Of a stretch of DNA of 64,000 nucleotides, positions 52,031 through 60,426 are shown piece after piece (the stretch's first letter is position 1; each line of letters starts with the position of its first letter). The notes beneath the pieces are model-generated. The model had not been told where the DNA came from. It saw nothing but the letters and a program-made list of their open reading frames with translations, and searched no databases. The translations under genes and the position numbers were made by a program. The stretch spans positions 248,001 through 312,000 of the forward strand of contig NZ_RPEN01000159.1 of NCBI RefSeq assembly GCF_003991405.1. Reading direction: 5' to 3'. Origin of the DNA: Pseudorhodobacter sp. E13 (GTDB lineage: Bacteria; Pseudomonadota; Alphaproteobacteria; Rhodobacterales; Rhodobacteraceae).

Positions 52031-52726
52031 ATGCAGAGTTTGGCAGACCACCCGATCACGCACCGCTGGCCCCCGCAGGTGCCCGACAGGCTGCAACTTT
52101 ATTCCCTGCCCACGCCCAACGGGGTCAAAATCTCGATCATGCTGGAAGAAATCGGCCTGCCCTACGAGGCGCATCTGGTGGATTTTGCCAGCAACGACCA
52201 GATGAGCGCGCCGTTTCTGGCGCTGAACCCGAATAACAAAATCCCCGCAATCATTGATCCGAATGGGCCAGAGGGCAAACCGCTGGCCCTGTTTGAAAGC
52301 GGCGCGATCCTGATCTATCTGGCCGAAAAATCCGGGCAATTGATGCCAGCGGACAAGCGCTATGAAGTGCTGCAATGGCTGATGTTTCAGATGGGCGGGC
52401 TGGGCCCGATGTTCGGGCAATTGGGCTATTTCCACCATTTCGCTGGCAAAGAGATCGAAGACCCTCGCCCGAAAGAACGCTACCGGGCCGAAGCGGCGCG
52501 CCTGCTGACAGTGCTGGATGGTGCCTTGGCGGGGCGTGACTGGATCGTGGGCGACTACTCGATTGCCGATATCGCCATTGCCCCTTGGCTGCGCACCCTG
52601 CGCGATTTTTACAAAGCCGCCGACAGCGCAGGCTGGGCAGACCTGCACCATGTGCCTGCCTACCTCGATCGTTTCCTCGCCCGCCCCGCCGTGCAGCGCG
52701 GGTTGACGATCCCCAGCCGGGGCTGA
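52031..52726 (+). CDS. Glutathione S-transferase family protein (YfcG/YghU-like)
   Basis: A 231-residue GST. The thioredoxin-fold N-terminus (LQLYSLPTPNGVKISIMLEE) has the PNG pattern of the YfcG/Ure2p-like nu class, LNPNNKIPAIID and FESGAILIYLAEKSG give the glutathione-binding elements, and the helical C-domain has YSIADIAIAPWL. Disulfide-bond reductase activity is likely by analogy. AAGGATAAG precedes the ATG at 52031. Confidence 0.88.
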   Translation: MQSLADHPITHRWPPQVPDRLQLYSLPTPNGVKISIMLEEIGLPYEAHLVDFASNDQMSAPFLALNPNNKIPAIIDPNGPEGKPLALFESGAILIYLAEKSGQLMPADKRYEVLQWLMFQMGGLGPMFGQLGYFHHFAGKEIEDPRPKERYRAEAARLLTVLDGALAGRDWIVGDYSIADIAIAPWLRTLRDFYKAADSAGWADLHHVPAYLDRFLARPAVQRGLTIPSRG

Positions 52727-52765
52727 ACCGGACCGGGCGCGGGCAAGCCACAAACCCGCGCCCTG

Positions 52766-52787
52766 ATTTCATCTTGGCAAAAATACC
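52766..52787. repeat. Copy of the CAAAAATA gene-end element
   Basis: The gap after the GST gene carries TTTCATCTTGGCAAAAATAC, close to the copy at 4690-4710 (TTTCATCTATTCAAAAATAT). A more degenerate version lies at 29103-29122. All are directly beyond gene ends. Confidence 0.4.
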
Positions 52788-52827
52788 TATACCCGGCCCG
52801 CCGCCCCACAACCCAGCGCAGGCAAAA

Positions 52828-53787
52828 TCAGGGCCGCGGGGCCGCAGCGCGGCGCAAACGGTCATTGATCGCCCGGCCCAAACCCTGCTCGGGGATCGGC
52901 GCAAAGGCAATGCCCGCCCCTGCCCCGGCCTGCGCATCGGCCAGCCGCAGGATATGGAACAGATTGGCCGCCGCCTCGATCAGATCGCCCGAGGCCGAAA
53001 GCGTCAGCGGCGCCTGCGCGCAATCGGGGCCGAAACCCACCCAAACCTCTGTTGGTTGCGGGGTCGTCACGCCCAAGCGCACCCGTGCCTCCGGCGCGTA
53101 ATGCGAGGCAAGCTGCCCCGGCGCATTGGGCTTGGCCGCATTGCCACCACTGGCAAGCGGCTGGCCCAACGCGGCCTCCAGCGCTTCTTGCGGCAAACCA
53201 CCGGGCCGCAGCAAAACCGGCCCCGGCTCCAGCCCCAGAATCGTGCTTTCCACCCCGACAGCGCAGGGGCCACCATCCAGCACCGCCTCGATCCGCCCGG
53301 ACAGGCCCGCCATCACATGGTCGGCACGGGTCGGGGAAATGCGCCCCGACGGGTTTGCCGAAGGGGCGGCCAGCGGCCCGCCAAAGGCCCGCAGCAAGGC
53401 GCGGGCGGTGGCATGGGCCGGCACCCGAATGGCCACCGTATCCAGCCCCGCCGTCACCAAAGGTGACAAGCCCGCATCGGGCCGCAAGGGCAATACCATC
53501 GTCAGCGGTCCGGGCCAGAACGCATCCGCAAGTGTCCGGGCCAGATCAGGGATTTCGGCGTAAAGGGCCGCTGCCTCCAGATCCGGCAAATGCACGATCA
53601 GCGGGTTGAAATGCGGGCGGGCCTTGGCGTCAAAAATCCGGGCCACCGCCCGATCCGCCCGCGCATCACCGCCCAACCCGTAAACCGTTTCGGTCGGAAA
53701 GGCGACAAGCCCGCCCTCCCGCAGAATTTCTGCGGCAGCAGCGATACCGTCTGACGTTGCGTCAAGGATTTGGGTTTTCATCGGCAT
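52828..53787 (-). CDS. tsaC: Threonylcarbamoyl-AMP synthase (Sua5/YrdC long form)
   Basis: A 319-residue enzyme that makes threonylcarbamoyl-AMP for the t6A modification of tRNA. The YrdC domain (EGGLVAFPTETVYGLGGDAR through PLAAPSANPSGRISPTRADH) fills the first about 200 residues, and the C-terminal Sua5 domain (PGQLASHYAPEARVRLG) follows, so this is the long Sua5 form. The start is uncertain: two ATG codons 6 bases apart, neither with a clear Shine-Dalgarno site. Confidence 0.92.
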   Translation of the reverse strand: MPMKTQILDATSDGIAAAAEILREGGLVAFPTETVYGLGGDARADRAVARIFDAKARPHFNPLIVHLPDLEAAALYAEIPDLARTLADAFWPGPLTMVLPLRPDAGLSPLVTAGLDTVAIRVPAHATARALLRAFGGPLAAPSANPSGRISPTRADHVMAGLSGRIEAVLDGGPCAVGVESTILGLEPGPVLLRPGGLPQEALEAALGQPLASGGNAAKPNAPGQLASHYAPEARVRLGVTTPQPTEVWVGFGPDCAQAPLTLSASGDLIEAAANLFHILRLADAQAGAGAGIAFAPIPEQGLGRAINDRLRRAAAPRP

Positions 53788-53908
53788 CGTGACGTAGCGT
53801 TGACCTTGAAGGCTGGGGCAGCGGCGTTAGTCTTGCCGCTTACCGGACATACTTGTGTAAGGTTCATTTGCCAAGCTCATGCCCGTATTTATGCCTGAGG
53901 AGAGTTTT

Positions 53909-55621
53909 ATGCCCTATCGCGCACCGCTGACCGATTTTCAGTTCCTCTTTGACCATGTGGTGGGTTTCGATCAGGTCGCCAAGACAGAGATGTTTGCCGA
54001 AGCGACCCCCGACACGGTCGAGGCGATCCTGTCCGAGGCAGGCAAGCTGTGCGAAACGGTTCTGGCCCCCTTGCAGCGCCCCGGCGATCTGCACCCGGCG
54101 CGGCTGGAAAACGGGGTTGTGCGCTGCTCTCCCGGTTTTGCAGATGGCTATCGCGCGATTGTCGAAGGTGGCTGGGTCAGCATCGCGGCCAGCCCCGAAT
54201 TTGGCGGCATGGGCCTGCCGATGGCGCTGACGAGCGCCGTCAATGAAATGATGGGGTCGGCCTGTTTGTCGCTGCAATTGAACCCGCTGATGACCCAAGG
54301 CCAGATAGAGGCGCTGGAACATCACGCCAGCGATGAGATCAAGGCGCTGTATATCCCCAAGCTGATTTCCGGCGAATGGTGCGGCACGATGAACCTGACC
54401 GAACCGCAAGCGGGCAGTGACGTGGGCGCGCTGCGGACCAAGGCAGAACCGAATGGCGATGGCTCCTATGCGATTTCTGGGCAGAAAATCTATATCAGCT
54501 GGGGTGATAATGATTTTACCGAAAACGTCTGCCATCTGGTGCTGGCCCGCCTGCCCGATGGTGCGCCGGGGACCAAGGGCATCAGCCTGTTCATGGTGCC
54601 GAAGGTGATCCCGAATGCCGATGGCAGCCTAGGCGCGCGCAATTCCCTGCAAGTTGTCAGTCTGGAACATAAGATGGGCCTTCACGGCTCCCCCACCGCT
54701 GTCATGCAATATGACGGGGCCAAGGGCTGGCTGGTGGGTGAGCCGCATAAGGGCATGGCCGCGATGTTCACCATGATGAACAACGCCCGTCTGGGTGTGG
54801 GTATTCAGGGGATTTCCGCAGCAGAAGGCGCGTATCAGCACGCGCTGGCCTATGCAAAAGACCGCAAGCAGGGCAAAACGCCGGTGGCAGGCTCTGGCGC
54901 GATCATCGACCACGCCGATGTGCGCCGCATGCTGGCGGTGATGAAAGCCGAGGTGTTCAGCGCCCGCGCCATCGCCCTGTCCTGCGCCGTGGCGATTGAT
55001 ATGGCAAAGGCCACAGGGTCGGCCGAATGGGCGGCGCGCGCGGCTCTGTTGACACCTGTCAACAAATCCTTCGGCACCGAAACCGGGATTGCCGTGGCCG
55101 ACATGGGTATTCAGGTGCATGGCGGCATGGGCTTTATCGAGGAAACCGGCGCCGCCCAATACCTGCGCGATGTCCGGGTGACAGCGATTTACGAAGGCAC
55201 CAACGGCATTCAGGCGATGGACCTTGTGGGCCGCAAGATGATGGACGGGGGCGAGGCCGCCTTCCGCCTGATCGAGGAAATCGAACAAAACGCCCATAGC
55301 GTGCGCGCCCAATATCCCAATATGGCCACCGCAGTCTGGAACGCTGCCGAAAGCCTGCGCGAGGCGACGGAGTTGCTGGTCGGCCAAGATATGAACGACC
55401 GTTTTGCCGGGGCCGTGGCCTATCAACGCGCCTTTGCCCGCGTGCTTGGCAGCCATTTCCACCTGCGCGCCGCCATGGCCGAGGGGCATGATGGCCCGCG
55501 CACGGCCCTCGCCCGCGTGGCGATCAAGCGCCTGTTGCCGGAACATATCGCCTTGCTGGCCCAAGCTCGCGCCGGTGCTGCCGAGCTTTATGCCCTCACG
55601 GATGAGGATCTTGCCGCGTGA
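53909..55621 (+). CDS. Acyl-CoA dehydrogenase, DmdC-like long form
   Basis: A 570-residue FAD acyl-CoA dehydrogenase. It has the extra N-terminal segment (PYRAPLTDFQFLFDHVVGFD) and the C-terminal extension of the long family that includes 3-methylmercaptopropionyl-CoA dehydrogenase (DmdC). MNLTEPQAGSDVGALRTKAE is the FAD/substrate region, VHGGMGFIEETGAAQYLRD and YEGTNGIQAMDLVGRK hold the catalytic glutamate of the family. Substrate is open: MMPA-CoA or a medium-chain acyl-CoA. GAGGAG precedes the ATG at 53909. The stop overlaps the next gene (GTGA). Confidence 0.85.
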   Translation: MPYRAPLTDFQFLFDHVVGFDQVAKTEMFAEATPDTVEAILSEAGKLCETVLAPLQRPGDLHPARLENGVVRCSPGFADGYRAIVEGGWVSIAASPEFGGMGLPMALTSAVNEMMGSACLSLQLNPLMTQGQIEALEHHASDEIKALYIPKLISGEWCGTMNLTEPQAGSDVGALRTKAEPNGDGSYAISGQKIYISWGDNDFTENVCHLVLARLPDGAPGTKGISLFMVPKVIPNADGSLGARNSLQVVSLEHKMGLHGSPTAVMQYDGAKGWLVGEPHKGMAAMFTMMNNARLGVGIQGISAAEGAYQHALAYAKDRKQGKTPVAGSGAIIDHADVRRMLAVMKAEVFSARAIALSCAVAIDMAKATGSAEWAARAALLTPVNKSFGTETGIAVADMGIQVHGGMGFIEETGAAQYLRDVRVTAIYEGTNGIQAMDLVGRKMMDGGEAAFRLIEEIEQNAHSVRAQYPNMATAVWNAAESLREATELLVGQDMNDRFAGAVAYQRAFARVLGSHFHLRAAMAEGHDGPRTALARVAIKRLLPEHIALLAQARAGAAELYALTDEDLAA

Positions 55622-56661
55622 ATGTGATGGCGGCAGGCATCCGCTATCCCTACGCAGACCCACCCGCCGAAGGCGAGGCCATTGAAATCGCCCCCGGCGT
55701 GCTGTGGATGCGGCTGCCGCTGCCGATGGCGCTGGACCATGTGAATATCTTTGCGCTGGATGATGGCCCCGGCTGGACGGTGATCGACACCGGCTTTGAC
55801 AGCAAACGCGGCCGCGCGATCTGGCAACGCCTGCTGGCCGGGCCTTTGGGGGGCAAGCCGGTAACGCGGGTGATCGTGACCCATCACCACCCCGACCATA
55901 TCGGCCTTGCGGGCTGGTTGCAGGCACAAGGGGCCGCGCTGCACACCACTCGCACCGCGTGGCTTTACGCGCGGATGCTGGTGCTGGATGAACAACCCAC
56001 CCCCCTGCCGGAACAGGTGGCGTTTTGGCGCGCGGCAGGCATGGCCCCGGACCTGCTGGCGCAGCGCATGGCCGAACGCCCGTTCAACTTTGCCGATGTG
56101 GTGGCCCCGCTGCCGCTTGGCTTCACCCGCCTGCAACAGGGGCAAGCGATCACCATGGGCGGGCGGCGCTGGACCATCCGCATGGGCAACGGCCATGCGC
56201 CGGAACACGCAACCTTCTGGTCACAAGATGACAATCTGGTGCTGGGCGGCGACCAGCTTTTGCCTTCTATCTCTGCCAATATCGGGGTTTACCCGACCGA
56301 ACCCGATGCCGACCCTTTGGGCGAATGGTTGGAAAGCTGCGCGGCCTTTCAACCCTTGGCCCGTGACGATCAACTGGTGCTGCCCGGCCATAAGCTGCCC
56401 TTCACCGGCCTGCCGCTGCGCCTGCACCAGATGATTGAAAACCACCACGGCGCGCTGGACCGGTTGCGCGCGCATCTGTCGACACCCCACACCGCTGCCG
56501 AGTGTTTTTTGCCCATCTTCAAGCGTGACATCACCGGCGGCGCCTATGGGCTGGCGCTGGTTGAGGCGGTGGCGCATCTGAACCACCTCTTGCATCGCGG
56601 CGAGGTTTGCCGGACCATGAACGAGACAGGCGCTTGGACTTGGGTGATGCATGACAGATGA
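55618..56661 (+). CDS. Metallo-beta-lactamase-fold hydrolase
   Basis: A 347-residue MBL-fold protein. VIVTHHHPDHIGLAGWLQ is the zinc motif; GNGHAPEHATFW and LGGDQLLPSIS supply the further ligands, and LPGHKLPFTG the last histidine. The C-terminal helical domain resembles the LACTB2 / hydroxyacyl-hydrolase group. Coupled to the acyl-CoA dehydrogenase gene by a GTGA overlap, it may be an acyl-CoA thioesterase (inference). The GTG start is chosen for the overlap; an ATG follows nine bases later. Confidence 0.8.
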   Translation: MNVMAAGIRYPYADPPAEGEAIEIAPGVLWMRLPLPMALDHVNIFALDDGPGWTVIDTGFDSKRGRAIWQRLLAGPLGGKPVTRVIVTHHHPDHIGLAGWLQAQGAALHTTRTAWLYARMLVLDEQPTPLPEQVAFWRAAGMAPDLLAQRMAERPFNFADVVAPLPLGFTRLQQGQAITMGGRRWTIRMGNGHAPEHATFWSQDDNLVLGGDQLLPSISANIGVYPTEPDADPLGEWLESCAAFQPLARDDQLVLPGHKLPFTGLPLRLHQMIENHHGALDRLRAHLSTPHTAAECFLPIFKRDITGGAYGLALVEAVAHLNHLLHRGEVCRTMNETGAWTWVMHDR

Positions 56662-57115
56662 CATAATGACCGCCGCCGAGGCGATGGAGGCCAGCGCCAT
56701 GCCACATGCCCGCGTGGTTCATTGCAGTGAAAATGCGCCCGCCACCGCCGAACAACTGCCCCTGCCCAAGGCGGTTGCCGACAAGCCCGTCTCGCAGAAA
56801 AGCCCGGCGGAATGGGCGTATGAGCGGGTGATCCTGTATCTGAAGAATTTTGAAGAGCAACTGGACCAGAATCACGAGGTGGCCATGGGCTTTACCGGCA
56901 GCACGGCAGGTGTGCTGCGGATCGAAGGTCTGGGCTATTTCGACCCCGATATCCTGACCTTCTACGGTGTGGATGAGGAGGGCGCGCGGATGCAACTGGT
57001 GCAGCATGTAACCCAGTTGAACGTGGCCCTGCGCGCCGTTTCCAAACAATCCCCCGCCGAAGAGCCCGCCCGCCGGATAGGCTTTCGGCTGGCGCAGGAT
57101 TTGGGTGAGGCCTGA
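56651..57115 (+). CDS. DUF6173 family protein
   Basis: A 154-residue soluble protein. SPAEWAYERVILYLKNFEEQ, GFTGSTAGVLRIEGLGYFDP and DILTFYGVDEEGARMQLVQH match DUF6173 as I recall it, a family of unknown function in Rhodobacteraceae. It overlaps the MBL gene by 11 bases and is the third cistron of that operon. No catalytic motif was recognised. Confidence 0.72.
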   Translation: MTDDIMTAAEAMEASAMPHARVVHCSENAPATAEQLPLPKAVADKPVSQKSPAEWAYERVILYLKNFEEQLDQNHEVAMGFTGSTAGVLRIEGLGYFDPDILTFYGVDEEGARMQLVQHVTQLNVALRAVSKQSPAEEPARRIGFRLAQDLGEA

Positions 57116-57211
57116 GCGCCGCGCTTTTGCGGCATTTTGCCTGCCCCCGTGACAGGGCAGAATGAATCGGGTAAAGGACGAAAGAACTTGGAATTTAGGG
57201 GAGATGCCACA

Positions 57212-57346
57212 ATGGCTGAACACAAGCACGGCAGCATGGATATCAAAGCACAGGAAAAGGCCTTTGCAGGGTTTATCCGTATGGTCACTTGGGGTGCCGC
57301 GATTTCGATCGGTGTTCTGATCTTCCTGGCTTTGGCCAACGCCTAA
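57212..57346 (+). CDS. aa3-type cytochrome c oxidase subunit IV
   Basis: A 44-residue single-helix membrane protein. MAEHKHGSMDIKAQEKAFAG followed by FIRMVTWGAAISIGVLIFLA matches the COX_aa3_sub family, the small fourth subunit of the Rhodobacter/Paracoccus aa3 oxidase. GGGGAGATG precedes the ATG. The other oxidase genes are not in the window. It is separate from the gene before by 96 bases. Confidence 0.88.
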   Translation: MAEHKHGSMDIKAQEKAFAGFIRMVTWGAAISIGVLIFLALANA

Positions 57347-57404
57347 TTTTCTTTTGGCTCCATGATTTTGGCGGCGCGCGTTTCGCGCGCCGAAAGGGAT
57401 AGCT

Positions 57405-58019
57405 ATGCGCCGTTTGTATATGTGCTTTGTCGCCATTTTGTTTCTGGCCGCCTGCGGCACGGCACAGCCGACATGGGCGCCGGATGCAGATGTGGCCCGC
57501 GCGCGCTATGTGCATGGCGGCCCGCCCTCGATCACGCTTTACACCGTTCTGGCAACCCGCGACGGCTCTGGCGCGCATGCGGGCTTGCTGATCAACGGTT
57601 CTCAGCGCGTCATGTTTGACCCGGCGGGCACATGGCGCCACCCGCGCCTGCCCGAACGCAACGATGTGCATTTTGGCATGACGCCCCTGATGGTGGATTT
57701 CTACATCGACTATCATGCCCGCGAAACCTTTGATGTGATTGAACAAACCATCGAAGTATCGCCCGAAGTTGCCGAATTGGTGATGCGGCGCGCGATGGAA
57801 TACGGGGCCGTGCCCAAGGCGCAATGCACGGTTGCCACCTCCAAGATTCTGCGCGGTGTGCCGGGTTTCGAAGGCCTGCCAAGCACATGGTATCCGAAAA
57901 AGCTGATGAACGCTTTCGGGCAATTGCCGGGCGTCAAGACGAAGCGGATCACCGATACCGACACCAATGACAATCACGGCGTTTTGCTGGTGCAAGCGGG
58001 CGATCCGCGCCTGCAATGA
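57405..58019 (+). CDS. Hypothetical lipoprotein
   Basis: A 204-residue protein with a lipoprotein signal: MRRLYMCFVAILFLAACGTA, where LAAC is the lipobox. The rest is a soluble domain (SITLYTVLATRDGSGAHAGL, then GGTWRHP-like and HFGMTPLMVDFYIDYHARET). I know similar proteins in Rhodobacteraceae but no function. A GGCGCGCG/CGCGCGCC hairpin (57373-57391) lies just before the ribosome site. The stop overlaps the GNAT gene (ATGA). Confidence 0.7.
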   Translation: MRRLYMCFVAILFLAACGTAQPTWAPDADVARARYVHGGPPSITLYTVLATRDGSGAHAGLLINGSQRVMFDPAGTWRHPRLPERNDVHFGMTPLMVDFYIDYHARETFDVIEQTIEVSPEVAELVMRRAMEYGAVPKAQCTVATSKILRGVPGFEGLPSTWYPKKLMNAFGQLPGVKTKRITDTDTNDNHGVLLVQAGDPRLQ

Positions 58020-58600
58020 CGGTTTCGCTGCGCCGCGGCCTGCCCGAGCATTTGCGCCCAGAGGCAGCCGCCCTGTATTGGGAGGCCTTTGGCGGCAAGC
58101 TGGGGCGGGTGTTGGGGCCAAAACCCAAGGCCATCCGCTTTCTGGAACGGGTTTTGCGCAGCGATCATGCCTTTGTGGCCCTGTCAGACCGGGGCGATCT
58201 GCTTGGGCTTGTCGGGTTCAAGACGGCCAACGGGTCTTTTGCCGGGGGCGAGATGGCAGATATGCGCGCCGTCTATGGCCTGTTTGGCGCAAGCTGGCGC
58301 GCGGCATTGCTGGCCCTGCTGACGCGGGATGTCGAGAACCAACGGTTTTTGCTGGATGGTATCTGCGTCGCCCCGCAAGCACGCGGCCAAGGTGTTGGCA
58401 CCCTGCTGCTGGAGGCGATCTGCGCCGAAGCGCGGCAGCGCAATTATCCGGCGGTGCGGCTGGATGTGATAGATACCAACCCCCGCGCCCGCGCCTTGTA
58501 TGAACGCTTTGGATTTGAGGCGCTGCGCAGCGAAAATCTGGGGGTGTTGCGGCATGTGTTCAATTTCACCCGCTCGACCACCATGGTCAAAACGCTTTAG
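58016..58600 (+). CDS. GNAT-family N-acetyltransferase
   Basis: A 194-residue GNAT protein. The acetyl-CoA-binding segment LDGICVAPQARGQGVGTLLL has the R/Q-x-x-G-x-G/A loop; IDTNPRARALYERFGFEALR is the C-terminal motif B. Substrate unknown. It is translationally coupled to the lipoprotein gene. Its end overlaps the converging gene by four bases. Confidence 0.85.
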   Translation: MTVSLRRGLPEHLRPEAAALYWEAFGGKLGRVLGPKPKAIRFLERVLRSDHAFVALSDRGDLLGLVGFKTANGSFAGGEMADMRAVYGLFGASWRAALLALLTRDVENQRFLLDGICVAPQARGQGVGTLLLEAICAEARQRNYPAVRLDVIDTNPRARALYERFGFEALRSENLGVLRHVFNFTRSTTMVKTL

Positions 58601-59613
58601 TCAAACGTCCCCGTCACCCGCCCCAGCAGCATGAAGGCGCGCGCGGTGCGGGTTTCGGCAAGGTCTGCCAGTTCCGCATCGGTGGCGTTCTTTTCAAATT
58701 CGGCAAAGGTCTTGTCAAAGCTGCGCAGGAAATGATGCGCGGCATCGCGGAATACCGGGTCTTCGCGCATGCGCGACGCCGAAAGCGCAAGGCTGGAGCG
58801 ATCGCGAATCCCGCCCAGCGGTGCAATCTCGCGCCCACGTTCGCCACTGGCAAAGCGGCGCCAAACCTCGGGGCGGCAGCGCTCTGGCTTCAGGTCATCC
58901 ATATAGATGCCTTCCTGGCTGAGCAGGGTCAGCACATCCTGCGCCGCGCGGATCAGACGCGAGGTCTTTCGATCCTCCAGCGCAAGCCGCAGGGCACGGA
59001 ACCCGGCTTTATCCTCCGCGCTTTCGGGGAAGTGCAAGGCGCGCACAAAATCGGCCACCGACAGCGGCGCGCGCAATTCTTCGGCGGGTGTGCCAAGCGC
59101 CAGCGTGGGCTGTTCATCGGCAGCCGATTTGATCGGGATCGACAGCGCGGCCTTGCGATCTGCCGAAGGCACCGTCAAAGCCGTGTCGCGGCGCGAGGTG
59201 AACATGGCCAGTGCGCTTTCGGTCTTGCGTTGCGCGGCGGCAATTTCGTCCAGCTTCTTTTCCACCGATGGGTTGCTTGTCGCCCCGCCCTGCTGGCCTA
59301 CGACATAGGCGTGGCGCATTGCATCCACCGCCACTTGCAACCGCGCCGCTTCGTCCCGCAGGGCGCGGATGGTGCGCGCCGTGGCCACAATGCCCCACAG
59401 CAATGCCAGCGGCAAAAACACCACCAACAGCGTCATCAGAATCGATAAGGGCCCCGTCATCACGCTTTCCGGCGCCATGACAAGCTGGGCAACCACCGCA
59501 ACCACCCAAACCACAGCAAAGGCCAGAGCGATCATCTCTGACAGATGCGGCTTGCTCCGCTCTGCTGGCAGTGGTGCGCCGCGCTTTGCGGCCTGTTGCC
59601 CTGCGTCACTCAT
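58597..59613 (-). CDS. Conserved membrane protein of unknown function
   Basis: A 338-residue protein. Two hydrophobic segments (MIALAFAVVWVVAVVAQLVM and LSILMTLLVVFLPLALLWGI) lie within the first 75 residues. A coiled-coil-like stretch follows (TIRALRDEAARLQVAVDAMR and VEKKLDEIAAAQRKTESALA), then a soluble helical C-terminal half (DFVRALHFPESAEDKAGFRA). The layout is common in Rhodobacteraceae, but I know no role. It is 45 bases downstream of greA on the same strand. Confidence 0.75.
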   Translation of the reverse strand: MSDAGQQAAKRGAPLPAERSKPHLSEMIALAFAVVWVVAVVAQLVMAPESVMTGPLSILMTLLVVFLPLALLWGIVATARTIRALRDEAARLQVAVDAMRHAYVVGQQGGATSNPSVEKKLDEIAAAQRKTESALAMFTSRRDTALTVPSADRKAALSIPIKSAADEQPTLALGTPAEELRAPLSVADFVRALHFPESAEDKAGFRALRLALEDRKTSRLIRAAQDVLTLLSQEGIYMDDLKPERCRPEVWRRFASGERGREIAPLGGIRDRSSLALSASRMREDPVFRDAAHHFLRSFDKTFAEFEKNATDAELADLAETRTARAFMLLGRVTGTFD

Positions 59614-59658
59614 CTGTCGTTCTCACCTGAACCCCTTAGTCCACCCATGTAGCACGGA

Positions 59659-60129
59659 TCAGACAAATTTGATCGAAAGCACTTCATAGCTGCGCTGGCC
59701 GCCGGGGGTGTTCACCTCGACCGTGTCGCCTTCGTCTTTGCCGATCAAGGCGCGGGCCAGCGGGGATTTGATGTTGAGCAAGCCTTTTTCAAGATCCGCC
59801 TCGGGTTCCCCGACGATCTGATAGGTGCGCTCTTCCTCGGTATCTTCGTCCACCAGCGTAACGGTGGCGCCGAATTTCACGGTGCCGGTGAACTTGGTCG
59901 GGTCGATCACCTCGGCCAGCGACAAGATCGCCTCCAACTCCTTCACCCGCCCTTCGATAAAGCTCTGCTTTTCGCGGGCAGCGTGATATTCGGCGTTTTC
60001 CGACAGGTCGCCATGCTCCCGCGCTTCGGCAATCGCGCGGATCACAGCCGGGCGTTCCACCGACTTCAGCACCTTGAGTTCTTCGTCCAGCGCGTTGAAG
60101 CCCGCGCGCGTCATCGGAATTTTTTCCAT
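59659..60129 (-). CDS. greA: Transcription elongation factor GreA
   Basis: A 156-residue Gre factor. [19 protein letters not shown] opens it; the coiled coil has [20 protein letters not shown], where the acidic tip D/E residues activate RNA polymerase cleavage. The C-terminal FKBP-like part has [18 protein letters not shown]. The ATG at 60129 gives the family start. It is divergent from the ETF-QO gene. Confidence 0.96.
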   Translation of the reverse strand: MEKIPMTRAGFNALDEELKVLKSVERPAVIRAIAEAREHGDLSENAEYHAAREKQSFIEGRVKELEAILSLAEVIDPTKFTGTVKFGATVTLVDEDTEEERTYQIVGEPEADLEKGLLNIKSPLARALIGKDEGDTVEVNTPGGQRSYEVLSIKFV

Positions 60130-60347
60130 AGGCCTACACGTAAAAGTAAGAAAGCCACGGCCGTTGCGGGCCATGACCTCGTTTCTGGGTTGCTGCGCCT
60201 TACCCAATAGCAGCCACGCGGCAATTGCAAGAGGAATGGCAAGGCTTGCGCGGCCCATTGCCGCGCTTAGGCGCAAGGACGCAACGTATAGGCTGGATCA
60301 GCGCGGATTTACAGGCTTTGATATGCGGTAAAGATTGAAACTGTGAT

Positions 60348-60381
60348 CTGGCTGGGCTAGCCAGTCACGCAAGAATGTGAC
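60348..60381. promoter_or_regulatory. Two adjacent inverted repeats upstream of the ETF-QO gene
   Basis: CTGGCT (60348-60353) and AGCCAG (60359-60364) with a 5-base spacer, then GTCAC (60364-60368) and GTGAC (60377-60381). They lie 46-79 bases before the ATG in the greA/ETF-QO divergent gap and may be operator sites. Confidence 0.35.
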
Positions 60382-60426
60382 GGATAGGTGCGCGTTTGCG
60401 CCACAAAGATGCAAGGGAGTTTTCAG

